A DNA stretch of 64,000 nucleotides from positions 35,888,001-35,952,000 of the forward strand of contig CM069873.1 in the NCBI GenBank assembly GCA_036172665.1, written 5' to 3'. Made by a program: the position numbers and the translations under genes. The DNA is from Prosopocoilus inquinatus. Taxonomy: Eukaryota > Arthropoda > Insecta > Coleoptera > Lucanidae. The notes below the pieces were generated by a model, which was given only the letters and a program-made list of their open reading frames with translations, did no database searches and was not told the DNA's origin. This document shows, one piece after another, positions 11,458 through 23,673 of the stretch; positions within the stretch are counted from its first letter, which is position 1, and every line of letters begins with the position of its first letter.

Positions 11458-11604
11458 ATCGATCCTTACTCATCTATCATGTTATTTGACGATTGGATGG
11501 ACTCCAGTAACTGATGTGAGATACAAAGTTCTCGGACGCAGCAGAAGCTGGAAATAGTTTTGAACGAAACAACACGTATTAGCGTTGTTCCTGTGATGTA
11601 TCTA
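11458..11604. repeat. 147-bp monomer with 2-bp deletion (AGTAACTGATG)
   Basis: First of 13 monomers in which AGTAACTCTGATG is shortened to AGTAACTGATG by loss of one CT. The others start at 26952, 29036, 40619, 44043, 44786, 47020, 49849, 52381, 55508, 58040, 59380 and 61614. All but the one at 29036, which has the GGCGTCTCG variant, share a GACGTTTGG-type background and are followed by the same kind of neighbour (CTTATCTATC with TATCTGACG) in most cases. The deletion is therefore a good lineage marker across the array. Confidence 0.9.
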
Positions 11605-14600
11605 ATCGATCCTTACTTATCTATCATGTTATCTGACGATTGGATGGACTCCAGTAACTCTGATATGAGATACAATGTTTTCGGACGCAGCAGAAGCTGG
11701 AGATAGTTTTAAACGAAACAACACGCATTAGCGTTGTTCCTGTGATGTATCTAATCGATCCTTACTCATCTATCATGTTATTTGGCGTTTCGATGGACTC
11801 CAGTAACTCTGATGTGAGATACAAAGTTTTCGGACGCAGCAGAAGCTGGAAATAGTTTTGAACGAAACAACACGTATTAGCGTTGTTCCTGTGATGTATC
11901 TAATGGATCCTTACTCATCTATCATGTTATTTGACGTTTCGATGGACTCTAGTAACTCTGATATGAGATACGAAGTTTTTGGACGCAGCAGGAGCTGGAA
12001 ATAGTTTTAAACGAAACAACACGTATTAGCGTTGTTCCTGTGATGTATCTAATCGATCCTTACTCATCTATCATGTTATTTGACGTTTGGATGGACTCCA
12101 GTAACTCTGATGTGAGATACAATGTTCTCGGACGCAGCAGAAGCTGGAAATAGTTTTGAACGAAACAACACGTATTAGCGTTGTTCCTGTGATGTATCTA
12201 ATCGATCCTTACTCATCTATCATGTTATTTGACGTTTGGATGGACTCCAGTAACTCTGATGTGAGATACAAAGTATTCGGACGCAGCAGAAGCTGGAAAT
12301 AGTTTTAAACGAAACAACACGCATTAGCGTTATTCCTGTGATGTATCTAATCGATCCTTACTCATCTATCATGTTATTTGGCGTTTCGATGGACTCCAGT
12401 AACTCTGATGTGAGATACAAAGTTTTCGGACGCAGCAGAAGCTGGAAATAGTTTTGAACGAAACAACACGTATTAGCGTTGTTCCTGTGATGTATCTAAT
12501 CGATCCTTACTCATCTATCATGTTATTTGGCGTTTCGATGGACTCCAGTAACTCTGATGTGAGATACAAAGTTCTCGGGCGCAGCTGAAGCTAGAAATAG
12601 TTTTGAACGAAACAACACGTATTAGCGTTGTTCCTGTGATGTATCTAATCGATCCTTACTCATCTATCATGATATTTGACGTTTGAATGGACTCCAGTAA
12701 CTCTGATGTGAGATACAAAGTTCTCGGACGCAGCAGAAGCTGGAAATACTTTTAAACGAAACAACACGCATTAGCGTTGTTCCTGTGATGTATCTAATCG
12801 ATCCTTACTCATCTATCATTATATTTGACGTTTGGATGGACTACAGTAACTCTGATGTGAGATACAAAGTTTACAGACGCAGCAGAAGCTAGAAATAGTT
12901 TTGAACGAAACAACACGTATTAGCGTTGTTCCTGTGATGTATCTAATCGATCCTTACTTATCTACTATGTTATTTGAAGTTTCGATGGACTCCAGTAACT
13001 CTAATGTGAGATACGAAATTTTCGGGCGCAGCAGAAGCTGGAAATAGTTTTGAACGAAACAACACGCATTAGCGTTGTTCCTGTGATGTATCTAATCGAT
13101 CCTTACTCATCTATCATGTTATTTGGCGTTTCGATGGACTCCAGTAACTCTGATGTGAGATACAAAGTTCTCGGACGCAGCTGAAGCTAGAAATAGTTTT
13201 GAACGAAACAACACGTATTAGCGTTGTTCCTGTGATGTATCTAATCGATCCTTACTTATCTACTATGTTATTTGACGTTTCGATGGACTCTAGTAACTCT
13301 GATGTGAGATACGAAATTTTCGAACGCAGCGGAATCTGGAAATAGTTTTAAATGAAACAACACGTATTAGCGTTGTTCCTGTGATGTATCTAATCGATCC
13401 TTACTTACCTATCATGTTATCTGACGTTTCGATGGACTCCAGTAACTCTAATGTGAGATACGAAATTTTCGGGCGCAGCAGAAGCTGGAAATAGTTTTGA
13501 ACGAAACAACACGCATTACCGTTGTTCCTGTGATGTATCTAATCGATCCTTACTCATCTATCATGTTATTTGACGTTTGAATGGACTCCAGTAACTCTGA
13601 TGTGAGATACAAAGTTCTCGGACGCAGCAGAAGCTGGAAATACTTTTAAACGAAACAACACGCATTAGCGTTGTTCCTGTGATGTATCTAATCGATCCTT
13701 ACTCATCTATCATGTTATTTGACGTTTGAATGGACTCCAGTAACTCTGATGTGAGATACAAAGTTCTCGGACGCAGCAGAAGCTGGAAATAGTTTTAAAT
13801 GAAACTACACGCATTAGCGTTGTTCCTGTGATGTATCTAATCGATCCTTACTCATCTATCATGTTATTTGACGTTTCGATGGACTCTAGCAACTCTGATG
13901 TGAGATACGAAGTTTTTGGACGCAGCAGGAGCTGGAAATAGTTTTAAACGAAACAACACGTATTAGCGTTGTTCCTGTGATGTATCTAATCGATCCTTAC
14001 TCATCCATCATGTTATTTGAGGTTTGGATGGACTCCAGTAACTCTGATGTGAGATACAATGTTCTCGGACGCAGCAGAAGCTGGAAATAGTTTTGAACGA
14101 AACAACACGTATTAGCGTTGTTCCTGTGATGTATCTAATCGATCCTTACTCATCTATCATGTTATTTGACGTTTGGATGGACTCCAGTAACTCTGATGTG
14201 AGATAAAAAGTTTTCGGACCCAGCAGAAGCTGGAAATAGTTTTAAACGAAACAACACGCATTACCGTTGTTCCTGTGATGTATCTAATCGATCCTTACTC
14301 ATCTATCATGTTATTTGGCGTCTCGATGGACTCCAGTAACTCTGATGTGAGATACAAAGTTTTCGGACGCAGCAGAAGCTGGAAATAGTTTTAAACGAAA
14401 CAACACGTATTAGCGTTGTTCCTGTGATGTATCTAATCGATCCTTACTCATCTATCATGTTATTTGAGGTTTGGATGGACTCCAGTAGCTCTGATGTGAG
14501 ATACAAAGTTCTCGGACGCAGCAGAAGCTGGAAATAGTTTTGAACGGAACAAAACGTATTAGCGTTGTTCCTGTGATGTATCTAATCGATCCTTACTTAT

Positions 14601-17600
14601 CTACTATGTTATTTGACGTTTCGATGGACTCTAGTAACTCTGATGTGAGATACGAAATTTTCGATCGTAGCAGAATCGGGAAATAGTTTTAAATGAAACA
14701 ACACGCATTAGCGTTGTTCCTGTAATGTATCTAATCGATCCTTACTCATCTATCATGTTATTTGACGTTTGGATGGACTCCAGTAACTCTGATGTGAGAT
14801 ACAAAGTTCTCGGACGCAGCAGAAGCTGGAAATAGTTTTGAACGAAACAACACGTATTAGCGTTGTTCCTGTGATGTATCTAATCGATCCTTACTTATCT
14901 ACTATGTTATTTGACGTTTCGATGGACTCCAGTAACTCTGATGTGAGAGACGAAATTTTCGAACGCAGCAGAATCTGGAAATAGTTTTAAATGAAACAAC
15001 ACGCATTAGCGTTGTTCCTGTGATGTATCTAATCGATCCTTACTCATCTATAATGTTATTTGACGTTTCGATGGACTCTAGTAACTCTGATGTGAGATAC
15101 GAAGTTTTTGGACGCAGCAGGAGCTGGAAATAGTTTTAAACGAAACAACACGTATTAGCGTTGTTCCTGTGATGTATCTAATCGATCCTTACTCATCTAT
15201 CATGTTATTTGACGTTTGGATGGACTATAGTAACTCTGATGTGAGATACAAAGTTCTCGGACGCAGCAGAAGCTGGAAATAGTTTTAATCGAAACAACAC
15301 GCATTACCGTTGTTCCTGTGATGTATCTAATCGATCCTTACTCATCTATCATGTTATTTGACGTTTGGATGGACTCCAGTAACTCTGATGTGAGATACAA
15401 AGTTCTCGGACGCAGCAGAAGCTGGAAATAGTTTTGAACGAAACAAAACGTATTAGCGTTGTTCCTGTGATGTATCTAATTGATCCTTACTTATCTACTA
15501 TGTTATTTGACGTTTCGATGGACTCTAGTAACTCTGATGTGAGATACGAAATTTTCGATCGTAGCAGAATCTGGAAATAGTTTTAAATGAAACAACACGC
15601 ATTAGCGTTGTTCCTGTGATGTATCTAATCGATCCTTACTCATCTATCATGTTATTTGACGTTTGGATGGACTCCAGTAACTCTGATGTGAAATACAAAG
15701 TTTTCGGACGCAGTAGAAGCTGGAAATAGTTTTAAACGAAACAACACGCATTACCGTTGTTCCTGTGATGTATCTAATCGATCCTTACTCATCTATCATG
15801 TTATTTGGCGTTTCGATGGACTCTAGTAACTCTGATGTGAGATACGAAGTTTTTGGACGCAGCAGAAGCTGGAAATAGTTTTAAACGAAACAACACGCAT
15901 TAGCGTTGTTCCTGTGATGTATCTAATCGATCCTTACTCATCTATCATGTTATTTGAGGTTTGGATGGACTCTAGTAACTCTGATGTGAGATACGAAGTT
16001 TTTGGACGCAGCAGGAGCTGGAAATAGTTTTAAACGAAACAACACGCATTAGCGTTTTTCCTGTGATGTATCTAATCGATCCTTATTTATCTATCATGTT
16101 ATTTGACGTTTCGATGGACTCTAGTAACTCTGATGTAAGATACGAAGTTTTTGGACGCAGCAGGAGCTGGAAATAGTTTTGAACGAAACAACACGTATTA
16201 GCGTTGTTCCTGTGATGTATCTAATCGATCCTTACTCATCTATCATGTTATTTGACGTTTGGATGGACTCCAGTAACTCTGATGTGAGATACAAAGTTTT
16301 CGGACGCAGCAGAAGCTGGAAATAGTTTTAAACGAAACAACACGCATTACCGTTGTTCCTGTGATGTATCTAATCGATCCTTACTCATCTATCATGTTAT
16401 TTGGCGTCTCGATGGACTCCAGTAACTCTGATGTGAGATACAAAGTTTTCGGACGCAGCAGAAGCTGGAAATAGTTTTAATCGAAACAACACGCATTAGC
16501 GTTGTTCCTGTGATGTATCTAATCGATCCTTACTCATCTATCATGTTATTTGACGTTTGGATGGACTCCAGTAGCTCTGATGTGAGATACGAAGTTTTTG
16601 GACGCAGCAGGAGCTGGAAATAGTTTTAAACGAAACAACACGCATTAGCGTTTTTCCTGTGATGTATCTAATCGATCCTTATTTATCTATCATGTTATTT
16701 GACGTTTCGATGGACTCTAGTAACTCTGATGTAAGATACGAAGTTTTTGGACGCAGCAGGAGCTGGAAATAGTTTTAAACGAAACAACACGTATTAGCGT
16801 TGTTCCTGTGATGTATCTAATCGATCCTTACTCATCTATCATGTTATTTGACGTTTCGATGGACTCTAGTAACTCTGATGTGAGATACGAAGTTTTTGGA
16901 CGCAGCAGGAGCTGGAAATAGTTTTAAACGAAACAACACGTATTAGCGTTGTTCCTGTGATGTATCTAATCGATCCTTACTCATCCATCATGTTATTTGA
17001 GGTTTGGATGGACTCCAGTAGCTCTGATGTGAGATACAAAGTTCTCGGACGCAGCAGAAGCTGGAAATAGTTTTGAACGAAACAAAACGTATTAGCGTTG
17101 TTCCTGTGATGTATCTAATCGATCCTTACTTATCTACTATGTTATTTGACGTTTCGATGGACTCTAGTAACTCTGATGTGAGATACGAAATTTTCGATCG
17201 TAGCAGAATCGGGAAATAGTTTTAAATGAAACAACACGCATTAGCGTTGTTCCTGTGATGTATCTAATCGATCCTTACTCATCTATCATGTTATTTGACG
17301 TTTGGATGGACTCCAGTAACTCTGATGTGAGATACAAAGTTCTCGGACGCAGCAGAAGCTGGAAATAGTTTTGAACGAAACAACACGTATTAGCGTTGTT
17401 CCTGTGATGTATCTAATCGATCCTTACTTATCTACTATGTTATTTGACGTTTCGATGGACTCCAGTAACTCTGATGTGAGATACAAAGTTCTCGGACGCA
17501 GCAGAAGCTGGAAATAGTTTTGAACGAAACAACACGTATTAGCGTTGTTCCTGTGATGTATCTAATCGATCCTTACTTATCTATCATGTTATTTGACGTT

Positions 17601-20097
17601 TGGATGGACTCCAGTAACTCTGATGTGAGATACAAAATTTTCGGACGCAGCAGAAGCTGGAAATAGTTTTAAACGAAACAACACGTATTAGCGTTGTTCC
17701 TGTGATGTATCTAATCGATCCTTACTCATCTATCATGTTATTTGACGTTTGGATGGACTCCAGTAACTCTGATGTGAGATACAAAGTTCTCGGACGCAGC
17801 AGAAGCTGGAAATAGTTTTGAACGAAACAACACGTATTAGCGTTGTTCCTGTGATGTATTTAATCGATTCTTACTCATCTATCATGTTATTTGACGTTTG
17901 GATGGACTCCAGTAACTCTGATGTGAGATACAAAGTTCTCGGACGCAGCAGAAGCTGGAAATAGTTTTGAACGAAACAACACGTATTAGCGTTGTTCCTG
18001 TGATGTATCTAATCGATCCTTACTTATCTACTATGTTATTTGACGTTTCGACGGACTCCAGTAACTCTGATGTGAGAGACGAAATTTTCGAACGCAGCAG
18101 AATCTGGAAATAGTTTTAAATGAAACAACACGCATTAGCGTTGTTCCTGTGATGTATCTAATCGATCCTTACTCATCTATAATGTTATTTGACGTTTCGA
18201 TGGACTCTAGTAACTCTGATGTGAGATACGAAGTTTTTGGACGCAGCAGGAGCTGGAAATAGTTTTAAACGAAACAACACGTATTAGCGTTGTTCCTGTG
18301 ATGTATCTAATCGATCCTTACTCATCTATCATGTTATTTGACGTTTGGATGGACTATAGTAACTCTGATGTGAGATACAAAGTTCTCGGACGCAGCAGAA
18401 GCTGGAAATAGTTTTAAACGAAACAACACGTATTAGCGTTGTTCCTGTGATGTATCTAATCGATCCTTGTTTATCTATCATGTTATTTGACGTTTCCATG
18501 GACTCTAGTAATTCTGATGTGACATACGAAGTTTTTGGGCGCAGCAGGAGCTGGAAATAGTTTTAAAAGAAGCAACACGTATTAGCGTTGGTCCTGTGAT
18601 GTATCTAATCGATCCTTACTTAGCTACTATGTTATTTGACGTTTCGATGGACTCCGGTAACTCTAATGTGAGATACGAAATTTTCGGACGCAGCAGAAGC
18701 TGGAAATAGTTTTAAACGAAACAACACGTATTAGCGTTGTTACTGTGATGTATCTAATCGATCCTTACTCATCTATCATGTTATTTGACGTTTGGATGGA
18801 CTCTAGTAACTCTGATGTGAGATACAAAGTTTTCGGACGCAGCATAAGCTGGAGATAGTTTTAAACGAAACAACACGCATTAGCGTTGTTCCTGTGATGT
18901 ATCTAATCGATCCTTATTCATCTATCATGTTATTTGGCGTTTCGATGGACTCCAGTAACTCTGATGTGAGATACAAAGTTTTCGGACGCAGCAGAAGCTG
19001 GAAATAGTTTTAAACGAAACAACACGCATTACCGTTGTTCCTGTGATGTATCTAATCGATCCTTACTCATCTATCATGTTATTTGGCGTTTCGATGGACT
19101 CCAGTAACTCTGATGTGAGATACAAAGTTCTCGGACGCAGCAGGAGCTGGAAATAGTTTTAAACGAAACAACACGTATTAGCGTTGTTCCTGTGATGTAT
19201 CTAATCGATCCTTGTTTATCTATCATGTTATTTGACGTTTTCATGGACTCTAGTAATTCTGATGTGACATACGAAGTTTTTGGGCGCAGCAGGAGCTGGA
19301 AATAGTTTTAAAAGAAGCAACACGTATTAGCGTTGGTCCTGTGATGTATCTAATCGATCCTTACTTAGCTACTATGTTATTTGACGTTTCGATGGACTCC
19401 AGTAACTCTAATGTGAGATACGAAATTTTCGGACGCAGCAGAAGGTGGAAATAGTTTTAAACGAAACAACACGTATTAGCGTTGTTCCTGTGATGTATCT
19501 AATCGATCCTTACTCATCTATCATGTTATTTGGCGTCTCGATGGACTCCAGTAACTCTGATGTGAGATACAAAGTTTTCGGACGCAGCAGAAGCTGGAGA
19601 TAGTTTTAAACGAAACAACACGCATTAGCGTTGTTCCTGTGATGTATCTAATCGATCCTTATTCATCTATCATGTTATTTGGCGTTTCGATGGACTCCAG
19701 TAACTCTGATGAGAGATACAAAGTTTTCGGACGCAGCAGAAGCTGGAAATAGTTTTAAACGAAACAACACGCATTACCGTTGTTCCTGTGATGTATCTAA
19801 TCGATCCTTACTCATCTATCATGTTATTTGACGTTTCGATGGACTCTAGTAACTCTGATGTGAGATACGAAGTTTTTGGACGCAGCAGGAGCTGGAAATA
19901 GTTTTAAACGAAACAACACGTATTAGCGTTGTTCCTGTGATGTATCTAATCGATCCTTACTCATCTATCATGTTATTTGACGTTTGGATGGACTCCAGTA
20001 ACTCTGATGTGAGATACAATGTTCTCGGACGCAGCAGATGCTGGAAATAGTTTTGAACGAAACAACACGTATTAGCGTTGTTCCTGTGATGTATCTA
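11605..20097. repeat. Mosaic region of short local duplications, 57 monomers
   Basis: All units here are 149 bp and no gene is visible. About 11.9-13.8 kb repeats subfamily combinations seen in unit A between about 4.1 and 5.6 kb, such as TAATGGATCC, AAAGTATTCGG, TTGAATGG with TACTTTTAAAC, and TTACAGACGC. Monomers at about 14436-14882 (TTGAGGTTTGG, TTCGATCGTAGCAG, AATCGGG) recur 2533 bp (17 monomers) later at about 16969-17415. Monomers from about 14.9 to 15.3 kb, marked by GAGAGACGAAA, TATAATG and GGACTATAG, recur 3129 bp (21 monomers) later. The order is scrambled relative to the cleaner units on either side, consistent with repeated small exchanges. Confidence 0.85.
18459..19948. repeat. 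Five-monomer duplication (2 x 745 bp) with exchange of variants
   Basis: The series at 18459 of CCTTGTTTATC, then CTTAGCTACTATG, then a GGAGATAG monomer, then CCTTATTCATC, then a CTCATC monomer recurs in the same order from 19204. The first two monomers of each copy share GACATACGAAG, AAAGAAGC and GTTGGTCC. Other positions differ: GACGTTTGG in the third monomer of copy 1 versus GGCGTCTCG in copy 2, and CATAAGC versus CAGAAGC. This indicates gene conversion or multiple rounds of exchange after duplication. Confidence 0.7.
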
Positions 20098-21885
20098 ATC
20101 GATCCTTACTCATCTATCATGTTATTTGACGTTTGGATGGACTCCACTAACTCTGATGTGAGCTACAAAGTTTTCGGACGCAGCAGAACCTGGAAATAGT
20201 TTTAAACGAAACAACACGCATTACCGTTGTTCCTGTGATGTATCTAATCGATCCTTACTCATCTATCATGTTATTTGGCGTCTCGATGGACTCCAGTAAC
20301 TCTGATGTGAGATACAAAGTTTTCGGACGCAGCAGAAGCTGGAAATAGTTTTAATCGAAACAACACGCATTAGCGTTGTTCCTGTGATGTATCTAATCGA
20401 TCCTTACTCATCTATCATGTTATTTGACGTTTGGATGGACTCCAGTAGCTCTGATGTGAGATACAATGTTCTCGGACGCAGCAGATGCTGGAAATAGTTT
20501 TGAACGAAACAACACGTATTAGCGTTGTTCCTGTGATGTATCTAATCGATCCTTACTCATCTATCATGTTATTTGACGTTTGGATGGACTCCAGTAACTC
20601 TGATGTGAGATAAAAAGTCTTCGGACGCAGCAGAAGCTGGAAATAGTTTTAAACGAAACAACACGCATTACCGATGTTCCTGTGATGTATCTAATCGATC
20701 CTTACTCATCTATCATGTTATTTGGCGTCTCGATGGACTCCAGTAACTGTGATGTGAGATACAAAGGTTTCGGACGCAGCAGAAGCTGGAAATAGTTTTA
20801 AACGAAACAACACGCATTAGCGTTGTTCCTGTGATGTATCTAATCGATCCTTACTCATCTATCATGTTATTTGACGTTTCGATGGACTCTAGTAACTCTG
20901 ATGTGAGATATGAAGTTTTTGGACGCAGCATGAGCTGGAAATAGTTTTAAACGAAACAACACGTATTATCGTTGTTCCTGTGATGTATCTAATCGTTCCT
21001 TATTTATCTATCATGTTATTTGACGTTTCGATGCACTCTAGTAACTCTGATGTGAGATACGAAGTTTTTGGACGCAGCATGAGCTGGAAATAGTTTTAAA
21101 CGAAACAACACGTATTAGCGTTGTTCCTGTGATGTATCTAATCGATCCTTATTTATTTATCATGTTATTTGACGTATCGATGGACTCTAGTAAATCTGAT
21201 GTGAGATACGAAGTTTTTGGGCGCAGCAGGAGCTGGAAATAGTTTTAAACGAAGCAACACGTATTAGCGTTGTTCCTGTGATGTATCTAATAGATCCTTA
21301 CTTAGCTACTATGATATTTGACGTTTCGATGGACTCCAGTAACTCTAATGTGAGATACGAAATTTTCGGACGCAGCAGAAGCTGGAAATAGTTTTAAACG
21401 AAACAACACGCATTAGCGTTGTTCCTGTGATGTATCTAATCGATCCTTACTCATCTATCATGTTATTTGACGTTTCGATGGACTCCAGTAACTCTAATGT
21501 GAGATACGAAATTTTCGGGCGCAGCAGAAGCTGGAAATAGTTTTAAACGAAACAACACGCATTAGCGTTGTTCCTGTGATGTATCTAATCGATCCTTACT
21601 CATCTATCATGTTATTTGACGTTTCGATGGACTCTAGTAACTCTGATGTGACATACGAAGTTTTTGGGCGCAGCAGGAGCTGGAAATAGTTTTAAAAGAA
21701 GCAACACGTATTAGCGTTGTTCCTGTGATGTATCTAATCGATCCTTACTTAGCTACTATGTTATTTGACGTTTCGATGGACTCCAGTAACTCTAATGTGA
21801 GATACGAAATTTTCGGACGCAGCAGAAGCTGGAAATAGTTTTAAACGAAACAACACGTATTAGCGTTGTTCCTGTGATGTATCTA
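20098..21885. repeat. Twelve-monomer block, copy 1 (1788 bp)
   Basis: This ordered series is repeated at +1788 bp (12 x 149). Members include CCACTAACTC with AGAACCTGG, a GGCGTCTCG monomer with TTTTAATCG, AGTAGCTCTG with GCAGATGCTGG, GAGATAAAAAG, AACTGTGATG with AAAGGTTTCGG, AGATATGAAG with GCATGAGC, TCGTTCCTTATT with GATGCACTC, and GTAAATCTG. The same series appears in units A and B from about 1193 and 6400, so 20098 onward is a third, more diverged edition. Private changes here include AGCTACAAAG, AAAAAGTCTTCGG and CCGATGTTCC. Confidence 0.85.
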
Positions 21886-23673
21886 ATCGATCCTTACTCA
21901 TCTATCATGTTATTTGACGTTTGGATGGACTCCACTAACTCTGATGTGAGACACAAAGTTTTCGGACGCAGCAGAACCTGGAAATAGTTTTAAACGAAAC
22001 AACACGCATTACCGTTGTTCCTGTGATGTATCTAATCGATCCTTACTCATCTATCATGTTATTTGGCTTCTCGATGGACTCCAGTAACTCTGATGTGAGA
22101 TAGAAAGTTTTCGGACGCAGCAGAAGCTGGAAATAGTTTTAATCGAAACAACACGCATTAGCGTTGTTCCTGTGATGTATCTAATCGATCCTTACTCATC
22201 TATCATGATATTTGACGTTTGGATGGACTCCAGTAGCTCTGATGTGAGATACAATGTTCTCGGACGCAGCAGATGCTGGAAATAGTTTTGAACGAAACAA
22301 CACGTATTAGCGTTGTTCCTGTGATGTATCTAATCGATCCTTACTCATCTATCATGTTATTTGACGTTTGGATGGACTCCAGTAACTCTGATGTGAGATA
22401 AAAAGTTTTCGGACGCAGCAGAAGCTGGAAATAGTTTTAAACGAAACAACACGCATTACCGTTGTTCCTGTGATGTATCTAATCGATCCTTACTCATCTA
22501 TCATGTTATTTGGCGTCTCGATGGACTCCAGTAACTGTGATGTGAGATACAAAGGTTTCGGACGCAGCAGAAGCTGGAAATAGTTTTAAACGAAACAACA
22601 CGCATTAGCGTTGTTCCTGTGATGTATCTAATCGATCCTTACTCATCTATCATGTTATTTGACGTTTCGATGGACTCTAGTAACTCTGATGTGAGATATG
22701 AAGTTTTTGGACGCAGCATGAGCTGGAAATAGTTTTAAACGAAACAACACGTATTAGCGTTGTTCCTGTGATGTATCTAATCGTTCCTTATTTATCTATC
22801 ATGTTATTTGACGTTTCGATGCACTCTAGTAACTCTGATGTGAGATACGAAGTTTTTGGACGCAGCATGAGCTGGAAATAGTTTTAAACGAAACAACACG
22901 TATTGGCGTTGTTCCTGTGATGTATCTAATCGATCCTTATTTATTTATCATGTTATTTGACGTATCGATGGACTCTAGTAAATCTGATGTGAGACACGAA
23001 GTTTTTGGGCGCAGCAGGAGCTGGAAGTAGTTTTAAACGAAGCAACACGTATTAGCGTTGTTCCTGTGATGTATCTAATAGATCCTTACTTAGCTACTAT
23101 GTTATTTGACGTTTCGATGGACTCCAGTAACTCTAATGTGAGATACGAAATTTTCGGACGCAGCAGAAGCTGGAAATAGTTTTAAACGAAACAACACGCA
23201 TTAGCGTTGTTCCTGTGATGTATCTAATCGATCCTTACTCATCTATCATGTTATTTGACGTTTCGATGGACTCCAGTAACTCTAATGTGAGATACGAAAT
23301 TTTCGGGCGCAGCAGAAGCTGGAAATAGTTTTAAACGAAACAACACGCATTAGCGTTGTTCCTGTGATGTATCTAATCGATCCTTACAAATCTATCATGT
23401 TATTTGACGTTTCGATGGACTCTAGTAACTCTGATGTGACATACGAAGTTTTTGGGCGCAGCAGGAGCTGGAAATAGTTTTAAAAGAAGCAACACGTATT
23501 AGCGTTGTTCCTGTGATGTATCTAATCGATCCTTACTTAGCTACTATGTTATTTGACGTTTCGATGGACTCCAGTAACTCTAATGTGAGATACGAAATTT
23601 TCGGACGCAGCAGAAGCTGGAAATAGTTTTAAAGGAAACAACACGTATTAGCGTTGTTCCTGTGATGTATCTA
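21886..23673. repeat. Twelve-monomer block, copy 2 (1788 bp)
   Basis: Direct tandem copy of 20098-21885. It differs at many scattered sites: GAGACACAAAG instead of AGCTACAAAG, GGCTTCTCG instead of GGCGTCTCG, CCTTACAAATC near 23382, TATTGGCG near 22901, and GGAAGTAG near 23025. The pair is thus clearly older than the A/B pair. It continues into 23674-27098, which follows the order of unit A from about 3420 onward. Confidence 0.85.
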
